Shown here one piece after another: positions 6,799 to 14,422 of a stretch of 16,131 nt of DNA. The notes beneath the pieces are model-generated. The model made no database searches. It was not told the origin of the DNA and saw only the letters and a program-made list of their open reading frames with translations. How positions within the stretch are numbered: position 1 is the first letter of the stretch; every line of letters begins with the position of its first letter. The stretch is from Entamoeba histolytica HM-1:IMSS (taxonomy: Eukaryota; Evosea; Mastigamoebida; Endamoebidae): the NCBI RefSeq assembly GCF_000208925.1, contig NW_001915187.1:1-16131 (forward strand), written 5' to 3'. The translations under genes and the position numbers were made by a program.

Positions 6799-9273
6799 AT
6801 GTGGAGACGAAGGAGAAGACAATATAGTTATAACAAACGAAATAACCGTTATTATAATAGTGCTGGAAAGTATGTTTCCAGACAATATGATAAACAACCC
6901 ATTGATAATGAACAACAGTTTTATCAATTTGGTGGAAGACCTTATAATCCACCACTTCCAGATGAATCTCTTCAAAATATAGTTAGTAGGGAATTGGATA
7001 AACGATTAGGTGAAGAAGGTAGTTTTTATAAAGAAAACAATAAACGACAGAAAAAGATTGATGATGATAATAAAAGTCTGTATAGAGCTATTCTACGTGC
7101 TCAACAGGATAATCTTAAAAATGTTCATCATATTGAACGTTTAGAGTCTGCAATTAAAAAATATAAACAAAATGCTGAACGATTTGTTACAGTTGAAGAT
7201 TTAGTTCGTGAAAATAGAGAAATGATAAATGAAAATGTGAATAAGATTAATGAATTAAAAATACAATTTGGTGATTTTATTCCTCGTAATGTTCGTACTC
7301 AAATAAAGGATCTTACAGAACAAAATTCAGTATTGAAACGTCGTGTATCTCAAATTGAAAGGAATAATGGGATATTTGTTACTCGTGCAGAGTTAAATGC
7401 TTTCAGAGATTTCTATGAACCTCTAATTGAAAAACAGGGTTCTAGATTACAAAATATCGAAGAACGAGTTAATGTCATGAGAGGATTAATTGATAAATAT
7501 CCTGCCTTTGAGAATGAATTACAGAATCTATCTAATGCTTATCGGAATATGGGAATGGTATTTTCTAAACAATATGATGATTTAAATTCTCAATTTAGAC
7601 ATTTGAATACAATAAGTCCAGAAAATTTAAATGCTGTTAGAGCAGATTTGGAATTATATAAAAACCACCTTCAAAAAGAAATACAATTACTTTATAAGAC
7701 TAAATTGGATGTTAATGATGCTGCTAAGTGGTTTGATCAGACATTACCTAATACATATAATCGAAATGATGTAAATGCTTTATTAGGACAAATTAATGAT
7801 TATGTAAAGAAACAAGAAGGAATTATTAAGGATATTGATTCAAGACTTGCTGAACAGAACCGATTTTCATTGAAACAACTCGATGCTGTTACAGATAAGG
7901 TCAATTTATATACAGAACGTCTTGATAAATTAGAAAAGAAATCAGAAGAATGGAAAAATGTTTTTGATGTTGTTAATAGATTACCTGAACATATGAAAAT
8001 ACCATTAAATGATTTACTTAAAGATTTATTGGAAGAAAGAGAACCCGCTAATTTCACTAGAAGAATGAGAATACTTGAGAGTGAAGTGAAAGCTCTTAAT
8101 TCATCAATACATAAAATTGGTAGTGGTAAAACAGAAGAAATTACTCGTGTAATAAGTTTGGTGAATAGTATACAAAATGATATGAATTCATATAAAAAGA
8201 AGGGACAAATAATAAATGCAGGAGAAGAACAATTTTATAGTGATGATCCGGATATGAGACAGAGTAAAAAGGCATTTGAAAATACACGCCAATTATTAAT
8301 TTCTCGTTTTAAAGATGTTAATAAGTATATAAAAGATGATGAGGTTCGGGGTGCACAATATAATGATGTAATAAGTAATGTTAATGCAATTATGAAACAA
8401 TTTGAAAATATTGCTCAGTCTTTTAATGCTGAATATGTTGTTCCTGTTAATGATATGCAAAATTTTCATGAAAGTATGATGATGGTTTTGAGTGGTATTA
8501 TGGATGATAAGTCTAATGTTGATGAAATTCGTTATAAATTGGATGTTGCTTCTCATGATTTTGATAAATTACGAGGTTCTTGGAATGATAATAGAAATGC
8601 GGGTGCTAAGATTATTGCAAATAAGTTAGCTGAACGAAATGGTATAAATATTAATGATTTTGTTGAATATGCTCAGAGTTTTGCTGTACGTGGTGGTGCA
8701 GATTCTTATGTTTCTGAGAGTGTAATACAGCCTAGAAAAAGAATGATAAGAGATGATATTTCTTCTGATTCAAATTCTGGATTTGACAAACGCGGAGATG
8801 AAACAGTTACACTGAGAGAAGGAAATCGTGGATATGAAATAATGGGTAGACATAAAATTGAACCTAAATATGATGCTATTCCCATTGCTTCGGATTATAG
8901 ACAGAAGACAAATGATTTGATGCGTTCATCTTATAATGAATATGATTACGAGAAGTGGTACAAAGAAGCTAGAGGAAGAATAAAGGAACGAGTAAAGAAA
9001 TATTATGATAATCCAGAAAATGAAAGAGAAGTTGTCGATATTAATGGACATATTACTGAATCTATTCCAAGGGGCGTGTATGACATGATTGAGGCGGATG
9101 AAATTGGACGATATGAAAAGCGCGTGAGTGCTTCGAAAAGAAACAATTTAATATTGAAACGTACCATGGAACGCATTAATAAACATGCATGGGAAGAAGC
9201 GGCGAAGAAGGATAAAACGGTGAAACCGAGAAAAATAACAAAAATTTCAATGGTAAAAGATAAAAAGAAGTAA
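6799..9273 (+). CDS. Arg-rich, long coiled-coil protein, 824 aa
   Basis: The family is not recognised. The N-terminus is strikingly basic (MWRRRRRQYSYNKRNNR), recalling the arm of capsid-like 2, and is followed by a Tyr/Pro/Gly linker with PYNPPLP (about residues 50-56). From about residue 60 to 600 the sequence is almost continuously charged and helical with heptad-like spacing of Leu/Ile/Val: a long coiled coil. The last 200 residues are charged, with a basic C-terminus. There is no signal peptide or membrane segment. The position after the capsid genes suggests a virion or assembly protein that binds nucleic acid through its arm: an internal core, scaffold or tape-measure-like protein (inference). 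The track-style start at TTG 6796 is one codon upstream; ATG 6799 is chosen. Confidence 0.8.
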   Translation: MWRRRRRQYSYNKRNNRYYNSAGKYVSRQYDKQPIDNEQQFYQFGGRPYNPPLPDESLQNIVSRELDKRLGEEGSFYKENNKRQKKIDDDNKSLYRAILRAQQDNLKNVHHIERLESAIKKYKQNAERFVTVEDLVRENREMINENVNKINELKIQFGDFIPRNVRTQIKDLTEQNSVLKRRVSQIERNNGIFVTRAELNAFRDFYEPLIEKQGSRLQNIEERVNVMRGLIDKYPAFENELQNLSNAYRNMGMVFSKQYDDLNSQFRHLNTISPENLNAVRADLELYKNHLQKEIQLLYKTKLDVNDAAKWFDQTLPNTYNRNDVNALLGQINDYVKKQEGIIKDIDSRLAEQNRFSLKQLDAVTDKVNLYTERLDKLEKKSEEWKNVFDVVNRLPEHMKIPLNDLLKDLLEEREPANFTRRMRILESEVKALNSSIHKIGSGKTEEITRVISLVNSIQNDMNSYKKKGQIINAGEEQFYSDDPDMRQSKKAFENTRQLLISRFKDVNKYIKDDEVRGAQYNDVISNVNAIMKQFENIAQSFNAEYVVPVNDMQNFHESMMMVLSGIMDDKSNVDEIRYKLDVASHDFDKLRGSWNDNRNAGAKIIANKLAERNGININDFVEYAQSFAVRGGADSYVSESVIQPRKRMIRDDISSDSNSGFDKRGDETVTLREGNRGYEIMGRHKIEPKYDAIPIASDYRQKTNDLMRSSYNEYDYEKWYKEARGRIKERVKKYYDNPENEREVVDINGHITESIPRGVYDMIEADEIGRYEKRVSASKRNNLILKRTMERINKHAWEEAAKKDKTVKPRKITKISMVKDKKK

Positions 9274-9325
9274 ATTAATTTAATTCTTTTTAGTCATAAA
9301 TGATGTCTGGATCATTTCCATCTCT

Positions 9326-10972
9326 TCAGAAAGGTGGCTGTTCCCTGGGAAAGTTTTCTTCTTTGTATTCTTCGTCTGTATAATCTTCTTCCATTTCTTC
9401 GTTGTAATCATCAGCTGAAGAGTCCATGTATCTCGCGAAATAACTATTTCTCTGCTTTTCATAGGAGGACATGGTTTCTCTTTCGAAGTCGCCAAAATCT
9501 TCCCTTGACAAGCCGAGTGGATTATCTGTTTGGTATTCTTCTAGGTCTTTGTTCCACTCTTCTAACATACTCGTGTTGTCTTCTTGGGATTCATTTAGAA
9601 TTTTTTTCATCTTCTTATCTTTCTTTGCTTCTTTTATTTTTTCCGTCAGGCCTTCTAGGAATTCTTCATCGTAACCGAGTGACTCCATTAAATTAGTCAC
9701 TCTTTTGTAGAAAGAGAGGTGCTCCGCCGATTTATTATCAATTAAATCTTGTTCTTCTGGCATATCTTTGATGGTCTCATATTTTTCTTGTAAATCTTCC
9801 ATTGCATCGTAGTTTTCTTCCCGCTTTTCCATATCTTCTGAATCTTTTTCAGATTCTTCGGGATCTTTATAAAGCTTTTTATCTATGAACACTGTCAGTG
9901 AATTTCTTTTCCACCAGTTATAGCCTCCGTTGTATTTCATCAATTCTACTACTCCTTCATACTCCCTCTGATTTAATAGGTGGATACAAGGTCTGGCGGT
10001 AACAATTGCTTTTGAGTATTTAATATTGACCATTGTTTTTTTATCTATAGTAGAAGTAACCGCCTTTATTAATCTTATTAAATTTTTATCGTAATTTATA
10101 TCGTCAAAGAGAATGAATTTATAATTTTGTTCGTCGTCGTACGCGTCGAACAGAGAATCTCCTCTTAACATGAAGGTATTATATTTTAAGAAGATTTCTT
10201 GTATGGCAAATTCTGTTTTGCCTGTTTTGGTAGGTCCTACAATAAATAAATTTCCCATCCGATATTTATTCCCCGCGGCACATTTCAACCATTTGCGGAT
10301 TGTTTGTACTTCCGGCATTTCTTCTCTCCAGGGGAATAAATCGGTTCTCGTGTAATGTTCGATATCTAGACGTCTCGCGTTCTTACGCAACCACCTCGCC
10401 TTTATTTTACCTTCCTGCTGAATATACTTTTCAGCGTTAATATCTAGAAGGGTTTTTTCCAATTCACTGTAATCCTGGTAAGAATCGAGTTCTGATAAAG
10501 CGTTGATCCACGTCTGTTTCAAGTCCTCCTTTGTGGATGGATCCCCCTTACACATCCCAGCACCTTTCTTCGTAATATAACGTATAATCGCCGAGATATC
10601 ACCAGTGCGTGAGGTGTAAGAATTTACCCGTGAGTACCAAAAAGTCTGCTTCGTTCCGTCCGAGTGATTAATTAACGGTCTCGCTTTAAATGAGCGCGGT
10701 CTCTTGGTGACTATTAGCAGGTGCTGGTGTGGTTTGGGATTTACTTCGTCTATTTCAGTGGGTGAAATATGAGCATACTGAACGTTATTTGTTGCACCGG
10801 CTAGACGATCCACCACTTCTTTGAACTGTATTTGATTGGAAATTTCATCGCCCCAGAGCGTTAAATACATGAATCTGGACGTGAAATGGAGAGCCTTGTT
10901 GTTTGCTAGAGCATCTTTTAAGTGAATCATGTCCATTTTATTGGGTTCAGAGTGGAATTCTTCTTTAGACAT
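9326..10972 (-). CDS. rep: Replication protein: HUH endonuclease + SF3 helicase, 548 aa
   Basis: Rep-type initiator. HUH nuclease domain: motif I-like SRFMYLTLWG (32-41), motif II PHQHLLIV with His82 and His84 (metal ligands), and motif III RYITKKG with Tyr132 as the nicking tyrosine and Lys135/136. SF3 helicase: Walker A GPTKTGKT (246-253), Walker B KFILFDDI (285-292), and motif C-like KAIVTARP (321-328), where CRESS Reps usually have a conserved Asn. The motif order is that of CRESS-DNA virus Reps, which nick the origin and unwind DNA. Unusually, residues 370-548 form a long, highly acidic tail rich in Glu/Asp, making the protein much longer than typical CRESS Reps (about 300-400 aa). It lies convergent with the coiled-coil gene (52-nt gap) and divergent from the 172-aa gene. 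Confidence 0.95.
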   Translation of the reverse strand: MSKEEFHSEPNKMDMIHLKDALANNKALHFTSRFMYLTLWGDEISNQIQFKEVVDRLAGATNNVQYAHISPTEIDEVNPKPHQHLLIVTKRPRSFKARPLINHSDGTKQTFWYSRVNSYTSRTGDISAIIRYITKKGAGMCKGDPSTKEDLKQTWINALSELDSYQDYSELEKTLLDINAEKYIQQEGKIKARWLRKNARRLDIEHYTRTDLFPWREEMPEVQTIRKWLKCAAGNKYRMGNLFIVGPTKTGKTEFAIQEIFLKYNTFMLRGDSLFDAYDDEQNYKFILFDDINYDKNLIRLIKAVTSTIDKKTMVNIKYSKAIVTARPCIHLLNQREYEGVVELMKYNGGYNWWKRNSLTVFIDKKLYKDPEESEKDSEDMEKREENYDAMEDLQEKYETIKDMPEEQDLIDNKSAEHLSFYKRVTNLMESLGYDEEFLEGLTEKIKEAKKDKKMKKILNESQEDNTSMLEEWNKDLEEYQTDNPLGLSREDFGDFERETMSSYEKQRNSYFARYMDSSADDYNEEMEEDYTDEEYKEENFPREQPPF

Positions 10973-11107
10973 TAATGTATTTTTGTTAGTTCGATTTGAT
11001 CTATTTTTACGGATTGGTGAGGTTTTTTTTTCTTACGTGGCGATGACATCGTTGAAGGTGGCTGAACTATTTAACGAAAGAAAACTTTAAAATATATATC
11101 GAATTCA
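10973..11107. promoter_or_regulatory. Divergent rep / 172-aa gene control region
   Basis: This is 135 bp between divergent start codons. It contains TTACGTGG (11033-11040) directly followed by the inverted repeat CGATGACATCG (11041-11051), echoing the ACGT and GATGAC elements of the ITR array. AATATATATC (11091-11100) is TATA-like but only about 8 nt before the ATG at 11108, so a start site 30 bp downstream would fall inside the reading frame. No TCAGT initiator is seen. Confidence 0.45.
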
Positions 11108-11626
11108 ATGACAAACATGAACAGGCCAAGAGATGATATTTACATGGACGTCGCCGCTATGGATATATTAGATGTTTACACTGAGGCGCAGTCTGAGCCG
11201 AACGTTAACGCTTTCCTCAAGAAGTTCTATTACACCATGAAAGAGCCGTCATATATTGACTGGAAGATTAATAACTCCGATAAAGTTAAAAGTGATGAAG
11301 ACAGGCGAGATTTAATAAGACAAAAACTTGAAAGTATTAGAAGATGTGAAAGAATATCTAGATATTTGGATGAAAATAATATAGGACTTAATTCATTTAA
11401 TGCATGGAATAAAAAGTTTGCAAAGAAGTGTAATAAAAAGACCGTTGACCAGAGTACTATTCCAGACTGGGTTCGAAAGTCGTCTCGAAAACAGGCCGAA
11501 GAAGTTGATGTTGATGTTATTCGCGTTGAAGAAAATGAAAACGAATCTAAACGCGCTTTACTTAGACCGTTAAAATCTAAAGATGAGGAAAAGAAGCCTA
11601 AGAAGGTTGAGACTAAAGATAATTAA
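11108..11626 (+). CDS. Charged small protein, 172 aa, unknown function
   Basis: Not recognised. Residues 1-50 are acidic/mixed (RDDIYMDVAAMDILDVYTEA). The middle is helical and charged, with a run of Arg/Lys/Asp/Glu (DKVKSDEDRRDLIRQKLESI). Residues 97-130 are basic with two Cys. The C-terminus is strongly charged and Lys-rich (KSKDEEKKPKKVETKDN), probably disordered. There is no membrane segment or signal peptide. It is divergent from rep through a 135-bp region, so co-regulation with replication is plausible. Alternative starts are Met4 (11117) and Met13 (11144); a TATA-like run just before 11108 favours considering Met13. An AATAAA lies at 11744-11749, about 120 nt after the stop. Confidence 0.75.
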   Translation: MTNMNRPRDDIYMDVAAMDILDVYTEAQSEPNVNAFLKKFYYTMKEPSYIDWKINNSDKVKSDEDRRDLIRQKLESIRRCERISRYLDENNIGLNSFNAWNKKFAKKCNKKTVDQSTIPDWVRKSSRKQAEEVDVDVIRVEENENESKRALLRPLKSKDEEKKPKKVETKDN

Positions 11627-11815
11627 AGACTTTTTACTCTTTTATTTTCTTAATATTATTAGATAATGTGGAATTAGACGAAACGTGGTGTTTAGTTGTT
11701 TAGACTAAATTTGATGTGCCCGGCGAGGGAGTTTACATAAGTTAATAAAAAGGTTGTGGACAACAAATACTCGTTTAATTGACAAATAGAAAATAAAATA
11801 ATTAATAAAAATTAA
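11627..11815. other. Convergent intergenic region with poly(A) signals
   Basis: These 189 bp between convergent genes contain AATAAA on the + strand at 11744-11749 (for the 172-aa gene) and, on the - strand, AATAAA at 11646-11641 (for the 101-aa gene). The two transcripts would overlap. There is a small GC-rich spot (GTGCCCGGCGAGGGAG) near 11717-11732 and an 11-nt TTTAG-A-CTAAA stem near 11699-11709. No gene is seen. Confidence 0.4.
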
Positions 11816-12121
11816 TCACTTAAAGTGTATTGCATAATCTCTGTTATAAAGAAATCTAAATTGACTTAAAATTTCTATCAATTTTTCATTTTCTATTATT
11901 AACACTTGGGCGTCTGCTATTAAATAATCTAAATAGCCAAATAACGTATCATCATAGTTAAATTCTTTAATAAACGAAACTTGTCTTGTCCATAAAGCGA
12001 TTGCATGAATGAGGCTATCTCCTTCGGGAGATAAATTGGTTGTTGATAAATGTTTAATAATGATGGATAATTCCTTTGTCAAATCATTCAAAGCATTTTT
12101 AATGTAAGCGGAGGAGTTCAT
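11816..12121 (-). CDS. Small helical protein, 101 aa, unknown function
   Basis: Not recognised. It appears all-alpha, with long amphipathic stretches (YIKNALNDLTKELSIIIKHL; then SLIHAIALWTRQVSFI; then the acidic-hydrophobic DTLFGYLDYLIADAQVLII), ending in RFLYNRDYAIHFK. There is no signal peptide; hydrophobic segments are interrupted by charges, so a membrane helix is unlikely. It starts at a single clear ATG and is divergent from the 12282 gene. The neighbouring 109-aa protein has a similar size and helical layout, but I cannot show homology by eye. It is probably an accessory or early protein, judged from the ACGT-rich shared promoter. Confidence 0.7.
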   Translation of the reverse strand: MNSSAYIKNALNDLTKELSIIIKHLSTTNLSPEGDSLIHAIALWTRQVSFIKEFNYDDTLFGYLDYLIADAQVLIIENEKLIEILSQFRFLYNRDYAIHFK

Positions 12122-12281
12122 GGCGACGATGTTAATGTTTAATTTTCAGTTCTTTAAAAACGTTTGATTACGTATTGATTAGTAATATTTATTGTCTGTT
12201 TGATGACGTGTACTGCCTGTTCACGGTGAGTTATGTCTGTTTATGATAAATTTAATTGAAGTTTATCTTGTAATTTATTCA
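12122..12281. promoter_or_regulatory. Divergent promoter with ITR-like ACGT elements
   Basis: The gap between the 101-aa and 109-aa genes contains three ACGT cores (12160, 12170, 12206). TGATGACGTGTA at 12201-12212 is identical over 12 bases to the ITR array at 1805-1816 (and to the mirror at 14375-14386). GATTACGTATTGATT (12166-12180) also resembles ITR sequence. TTTAATTGAA (12251-12260) lies 21 nt before ATG 12282. Confidence 0.5.
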
Positions 12282-12611
12282 ATGAGTAATAATCCTGAAG
12301 ACAAGATTGACTACTATCCGTTTGACGACTTAAAAGTTGAATTGTTGCTTGATTTTTATAATGATATGAATGACTTACATGATCTGTGTGATGATATGGT
12401 TAATTTGTATAAAAGGGAGGAGTGCTGTACTTTAGGAAGTGAAAGATATTCTGTTCTCATTGAAGATGAAATCTTTTTGATAGAGGATATCGCTTCTTTA
12501 GCTTGTAAATTCTTGGAGCAACATGGTTCTGTTATTGGGGCTTTTAGACGATGTAGGGAAAAAAGAGAAAACAGAAAACATGAACAGTGTAAGCCGAAGA
12601 AGAATAATTAA
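12282..12611 (+). CDS. Small acidic helical protein, 109 aa, unknown function
   Basis: Not recognised. It starts MSNNPEDKIDYYPFDD, followed by acidic amphipathic helices (VELLLDFYNDMNDLHDLCDDMVNLY; SVLIEDEIFLIEDIASLACKFL) and a basic tail (FRRCREKRENRKHEQCKPKKNN). It has five Cys but no clear zinc-binding spacing. The frame opens 13 codons earlier at ATG 12243, but that stretch contains the TTTAATTGAA element found before other genes. I therefore prefer Met at 12282; with the upstream ATG it would be 122 aa. It converges on the 51-aa membrane protein gene. Confidence 0.7.
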   Translation: MSNNPEDKIDYYPFDDLKVELLLDFYNDMNDLHDLCDDMVNLYKREECCTLGSERYSVLIEDEIFLIEDIASLACKFLEQHGSVIGAFRRCREKRENRKHEQCKPKKNN

Positions 12612-12634
12612 ATTTTATTTTGGCTTATTTTCGT

Positions 12635-12790
12635 TTAATCCAGGAATTTTAAAAATAATTCAGCTATTATTATGCACATAATTAGTACGAGTAATATAAT
12701 TGAAGCCGCAACGGAGTAACATACTCTTAATAGTAGATTTGGTCTTTTGTTCTCTAATTTATTAATAAACGAATTTCCTGTTTCTTCCAT
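12635..12790 (-). CDS. Single-pass membrane miniprotein, 51 aa
   Basis: A short ATG-started frame in an otherwise unexplained gap. A hydrophilic N-terminus (MEETGNSFINKLENKRPN) is followed by an uninterrupted hydrophobic segment at residues 23-43 (VCYSVAASIILLVLIMCIIIA), then ELFLKFLD and a stop. This is the layout of a small membrane protein; the basic residues before the helix (K15, R16, R22) predict an N-terminus on the cytosolic side. It lies 32 nt downstream of the dNK stop on the same strand. CTAATTGAA (12830-12822, reverse strand) lies 31 nt before the ATG, and an AATAAA signal (12619-12614) follows the stop closely. Function is unknown; a viroporin-like or virus-exit role would be speculation. 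Confidence 0.6.
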   Translation of the reverse strand: MEETGNSFINKLENKRPNLLLRVCYSVAASIILLVLIMCIIIAELFLKFLD

Positions 12791-12822
12791 GATATAAACA
12801 AAGAATGAGAATAATTAGATAT

Positions 12823-13200
12823 TCAATTAGAAGTTGACTTGCTTGTTTGGTGCTTGATAAAGAAATCCGTATACGTAGTATTGAGTGGTATCAACTGTTC
12901 CTTGAATTTATATCTGGCGGTTTCTGATAGTCTGTTTCTTTTGAGAAGTCTTTTAAATTGTATATCAATATTACTACAATAAAGTAGAAAATAATAGTCT
13001 GTGTCAAATTCACCCAATAAAAGAGAACATATATAATCACCCAACACCAATTGTTCGACTTCGATAATATCCAAATATGAAGTATCTAATTTTACCAGCG
13101 TAACGGCGCTCTCTGAGACATTTGGAATTTGATATCTTTTACATAAATATTCTGTTTGTAATTTCAGACTTTCTCTTTGTGCATTTGTTAACGTTTTTCG
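12823..13200 (-). CDS. Deoxynucleoside kinase, C-terminal part (frame-shifted)
   Basis: This continues the kinase in the -1 frame, open from just after a TAA at 13203-13201 to the TGA at 12823-12825. It contains helical sequence and then the LID-like motif KRLLKRNRLSE, the Arg-rich lid that closes over the phosphates in the dNK/thymidine kinase family. It lacks a usable ATG at its beginning, and a TTG at 13074 would remove the helix before the lid. Together with the upstream part it covers about 247 codons, the normal size of dNKs, with a one-base discrepancy. I read it as the second half of one gene rather than a separate gene. Confidence 0.7.
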   Translation of the reverse strand, partial: RKTLTNAQRESLKLQTEYLCKRYQIPNVSESAVTLVKLDTSYLDIIEVEQLVLGDYICSLLLGEFDTDYYFLLYCSNIDIQFKRLLKRNRLSETARYKFKEQLIPLNTTYTDFFIKHQTSKSTSN

Positions 13201-13565
13201 TTATGACAAAATATTTCTAACGATTCTATGGGGTGCCTATCCCAAATAACGAAATCGGCTTCCTCATAATCTAAAGAATTCAATTGGTCTTCATAACACT
13301 GTAAAATATACTTCTGGAATTCAAAATTTGTAATGATATTATTAAATAATTTCTTGAGCATTTCTTCACCTGAATGATTATAATCTATATATTCCCTGAT
13401 GAACACGGCCTCCGTATAATTACTAACGTAGTTGTAGATTGCACTTCCCAGTGTCGACTTTCCGGTAGCAATACTTCCTCCGAGAAAGATGTGTTGTTTT
13501 CTGAATGGATAAGGATAAGGTTGTTGAGTGGGCACTTTATTAAGTTGAGGGGAGTTACTGGTCAT
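13188..13565 (-). CDS. Deoxynucleoside kinase, N-terminal part
   Basis: The enzyme phosphorylates deoxynucleosides to supply dNTPs for viral DNA synthesis. After a Pro-rich N-terminus come the P-loop GGSIATGKST (about residues 29-38), the catalytic-Glu region REYIDY (57-62), a substrate-binding helix with FQKYILQCYEDQ (about 83-94) and DRHPIES (109-115), the DRH/ERS motif. The DRHPI wording resembles herpesvirus-type thymidine kinases. The frame stops at 13188 just after an A5 run (CGAAAAACG), and the remainder of the family fold lies in the next frame. The frame opens at TTG 13577, but the first ATG is at 13565. This is a viral or virus-acquired kinase; substrate preference cannot be told. 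Confidence 0.85.
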   Translation of the reverse strand: MTSNSPQLNKVPTQQPYPYPFRKQHIFLGGSIATGKSTLGSAIYNYVSNYTEAVFIREYIDYNHSGEEMLKKLFNNIITNFEFQKYILQCYEDQLNSLDYEEADFVIWDRHPIESLEIFCHNEKR

Positions 13566-13695
13566 GTTAGCAGCCAATTGATTAAAGTTTTTAGTATCTC
13601 GACTTTGTTGTTTTTATTTGTTTGACAGGTTGTTACACGTATATATTACGTTATTATATCGTTCTCTGTTTTAATATTTTTATTATTTAATATTT

Positions 13696-13879
13696 TTATT
13701 TGCCATTTAATTTCTCGATGCTCTTGTAATACTTCACCTTCTCTTGTTGTTTTAATCGTTTTTTACGTTTCTCCGCTTCTTTATGTTTCTATGACGCGTT
13801 TTCTTCTCATTTCTGCACCTTTCTTTCACCCTAATTCATCACCATGTGAAATTTTGAACGTTAAATTCAACCCTGCCAT
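13696..13879 (-). pseudogene. Possible broken small basic ORF
   Basis: Leftward from ATG 13879 the frame reads 17 codons (MAGLNLTFKISHGDELG) to a TGA, remains open after it to a TAA near 13783 (including MRRKRVIET), and then a different frame gives 30 codons to a TAA at 13696 with a strongly basic helical sequence (KEAEKRKKRLKQQEKVKYY). No single frame joins them. It begins 60 nt after the predicted start site at 13939. It may be a decayed gene, a spliced or frameshifted one, or chance. Confidence is low. Confidence 0.3.
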
Positions 13880-13890
13880 GTATACATTAC

Positions 13891-13926
13891 TATATATACC
13901 GGGGTCAGCGAACTGATAATTTCAGT
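13891..13926 (+). promoter_or_regulatory. Rightward TATATATA/TCAGT promoter facing ITR-R
   Basis: TATATATA (13891-13898) is followed by TCAGTC (13922-13927), 33 bp from TATA to the initiator A. GGTCAGCGA lies between them at 13904-13912. The transcript would run into the right ITR, where no gene is seen, so it could be a non-coding or readthrough RNA, or this may be a non-functional match. Confidence 0.35.
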
Positions 13927-13938
13927 CGGTTCTTGCAC

Positions 13939-13974
13939 TGACTATTTTGTTATAAATATCTTTCCCCTTTTATA
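13939..13974 (-). promoter_or_regulatory. Leftward TATAAAAGG/TCAGT promoter upstream of dNK
   Basis: On the reverse strand, TATAAAAGG (13974-13966) is followed 35 nt later by the A of GTCAGTGC (initiator at 13941-13937). This is the strongest TATA box in the window. It would transcribe leftward through the broken ORF to the dNK (ATG 13565) with a leader of about 370 nt. Confidence 0.5.
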
Positions 13975-14283
13975 AAAATAGCTGAGTAAATAATAATTGA
14001 GTTTTGAATTGAGTTGAAATTGAGGTATAATATTTATTTTGATTCCATAAATTGTGTTATTAATCCCAATATGGTCAGTAAGTGTCTCAATATTATTCCC
14101 CTTCTGACTTTTGAGGTTCAAAATATATATATATATATTTATACTGACTATATATTTTTATTATATTTTATAATATTTTTATTATAATTTTACTATAAAT
14201 TTGGTCAGCGAGTCAGCTGACATTTCTATCTTTAATTTTTTAGATTTTTGTGTTATCTATTCCATAATTCTATTTATATTTGA

Positions 14284-14398
14284 TTACGTTTCAATACGTC
14301 ATCATTCTATTTCTATAAATACATTTGAGTTGTTACCACGTCAAATCTATTTCTATAAATAATTATTACGTATTTACACGTCATCATTCTATTTTTAG
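14284..14398. promoter_or_regulatory. ACGT/TATAGAAATAGA repeat array in ITR-R
   Basis: This is the mirror of the left array, but with one extra unit-like element: ACGTCATCATTCT occurs twice (about 14296 and 14378), whereas the left copy has an unrelated sequence at the matching spot. This is the largest difference between the two ITRs, so copy number or sequence of the repeats varies between ends. Confidence 0.55.
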
Positions 14399-14422
14399 AA
14401 CATTCATAATCATTTCATTTTG

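Larger units (their letters stand above)
13579..14103. other. Non-coding region between dNK and ITR-R
   Basis: About 525 bp with no intact gene. The dNK upstream part (13579-13690) has two ACGT cores (13637, 13648). The region 13696-13879 holds a broken basic reading frame, 13891-13974 holds two opposing promoters, and 13975-14103 is AT-rich, with weak reverse-complement similarity to 2087-2150 near 14040-14103. Confidence 0.5.

Noticed and set aside
8296..8556. Leftward 86-aa frame within the coiled-coil gene
   Set aside because: It is an Ile/His/Asn-rich antisense shadow of the highly AT-rich gene.
9280..9495. Leftward 71-aa frame running past the Rep stop
   Set aside because: It has a TTG start and overlaps the acidic Rep tail. 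Lys-rich translation is expected as a shadow of Glu/Asp codons.
9334..9696. Rightward 120-aa frame antisense to the Rep tail
   Set aside because: It is a Leu/Ser/Phe-rich shadow of the acidic coding strand, with no independent start or regulatory signal.
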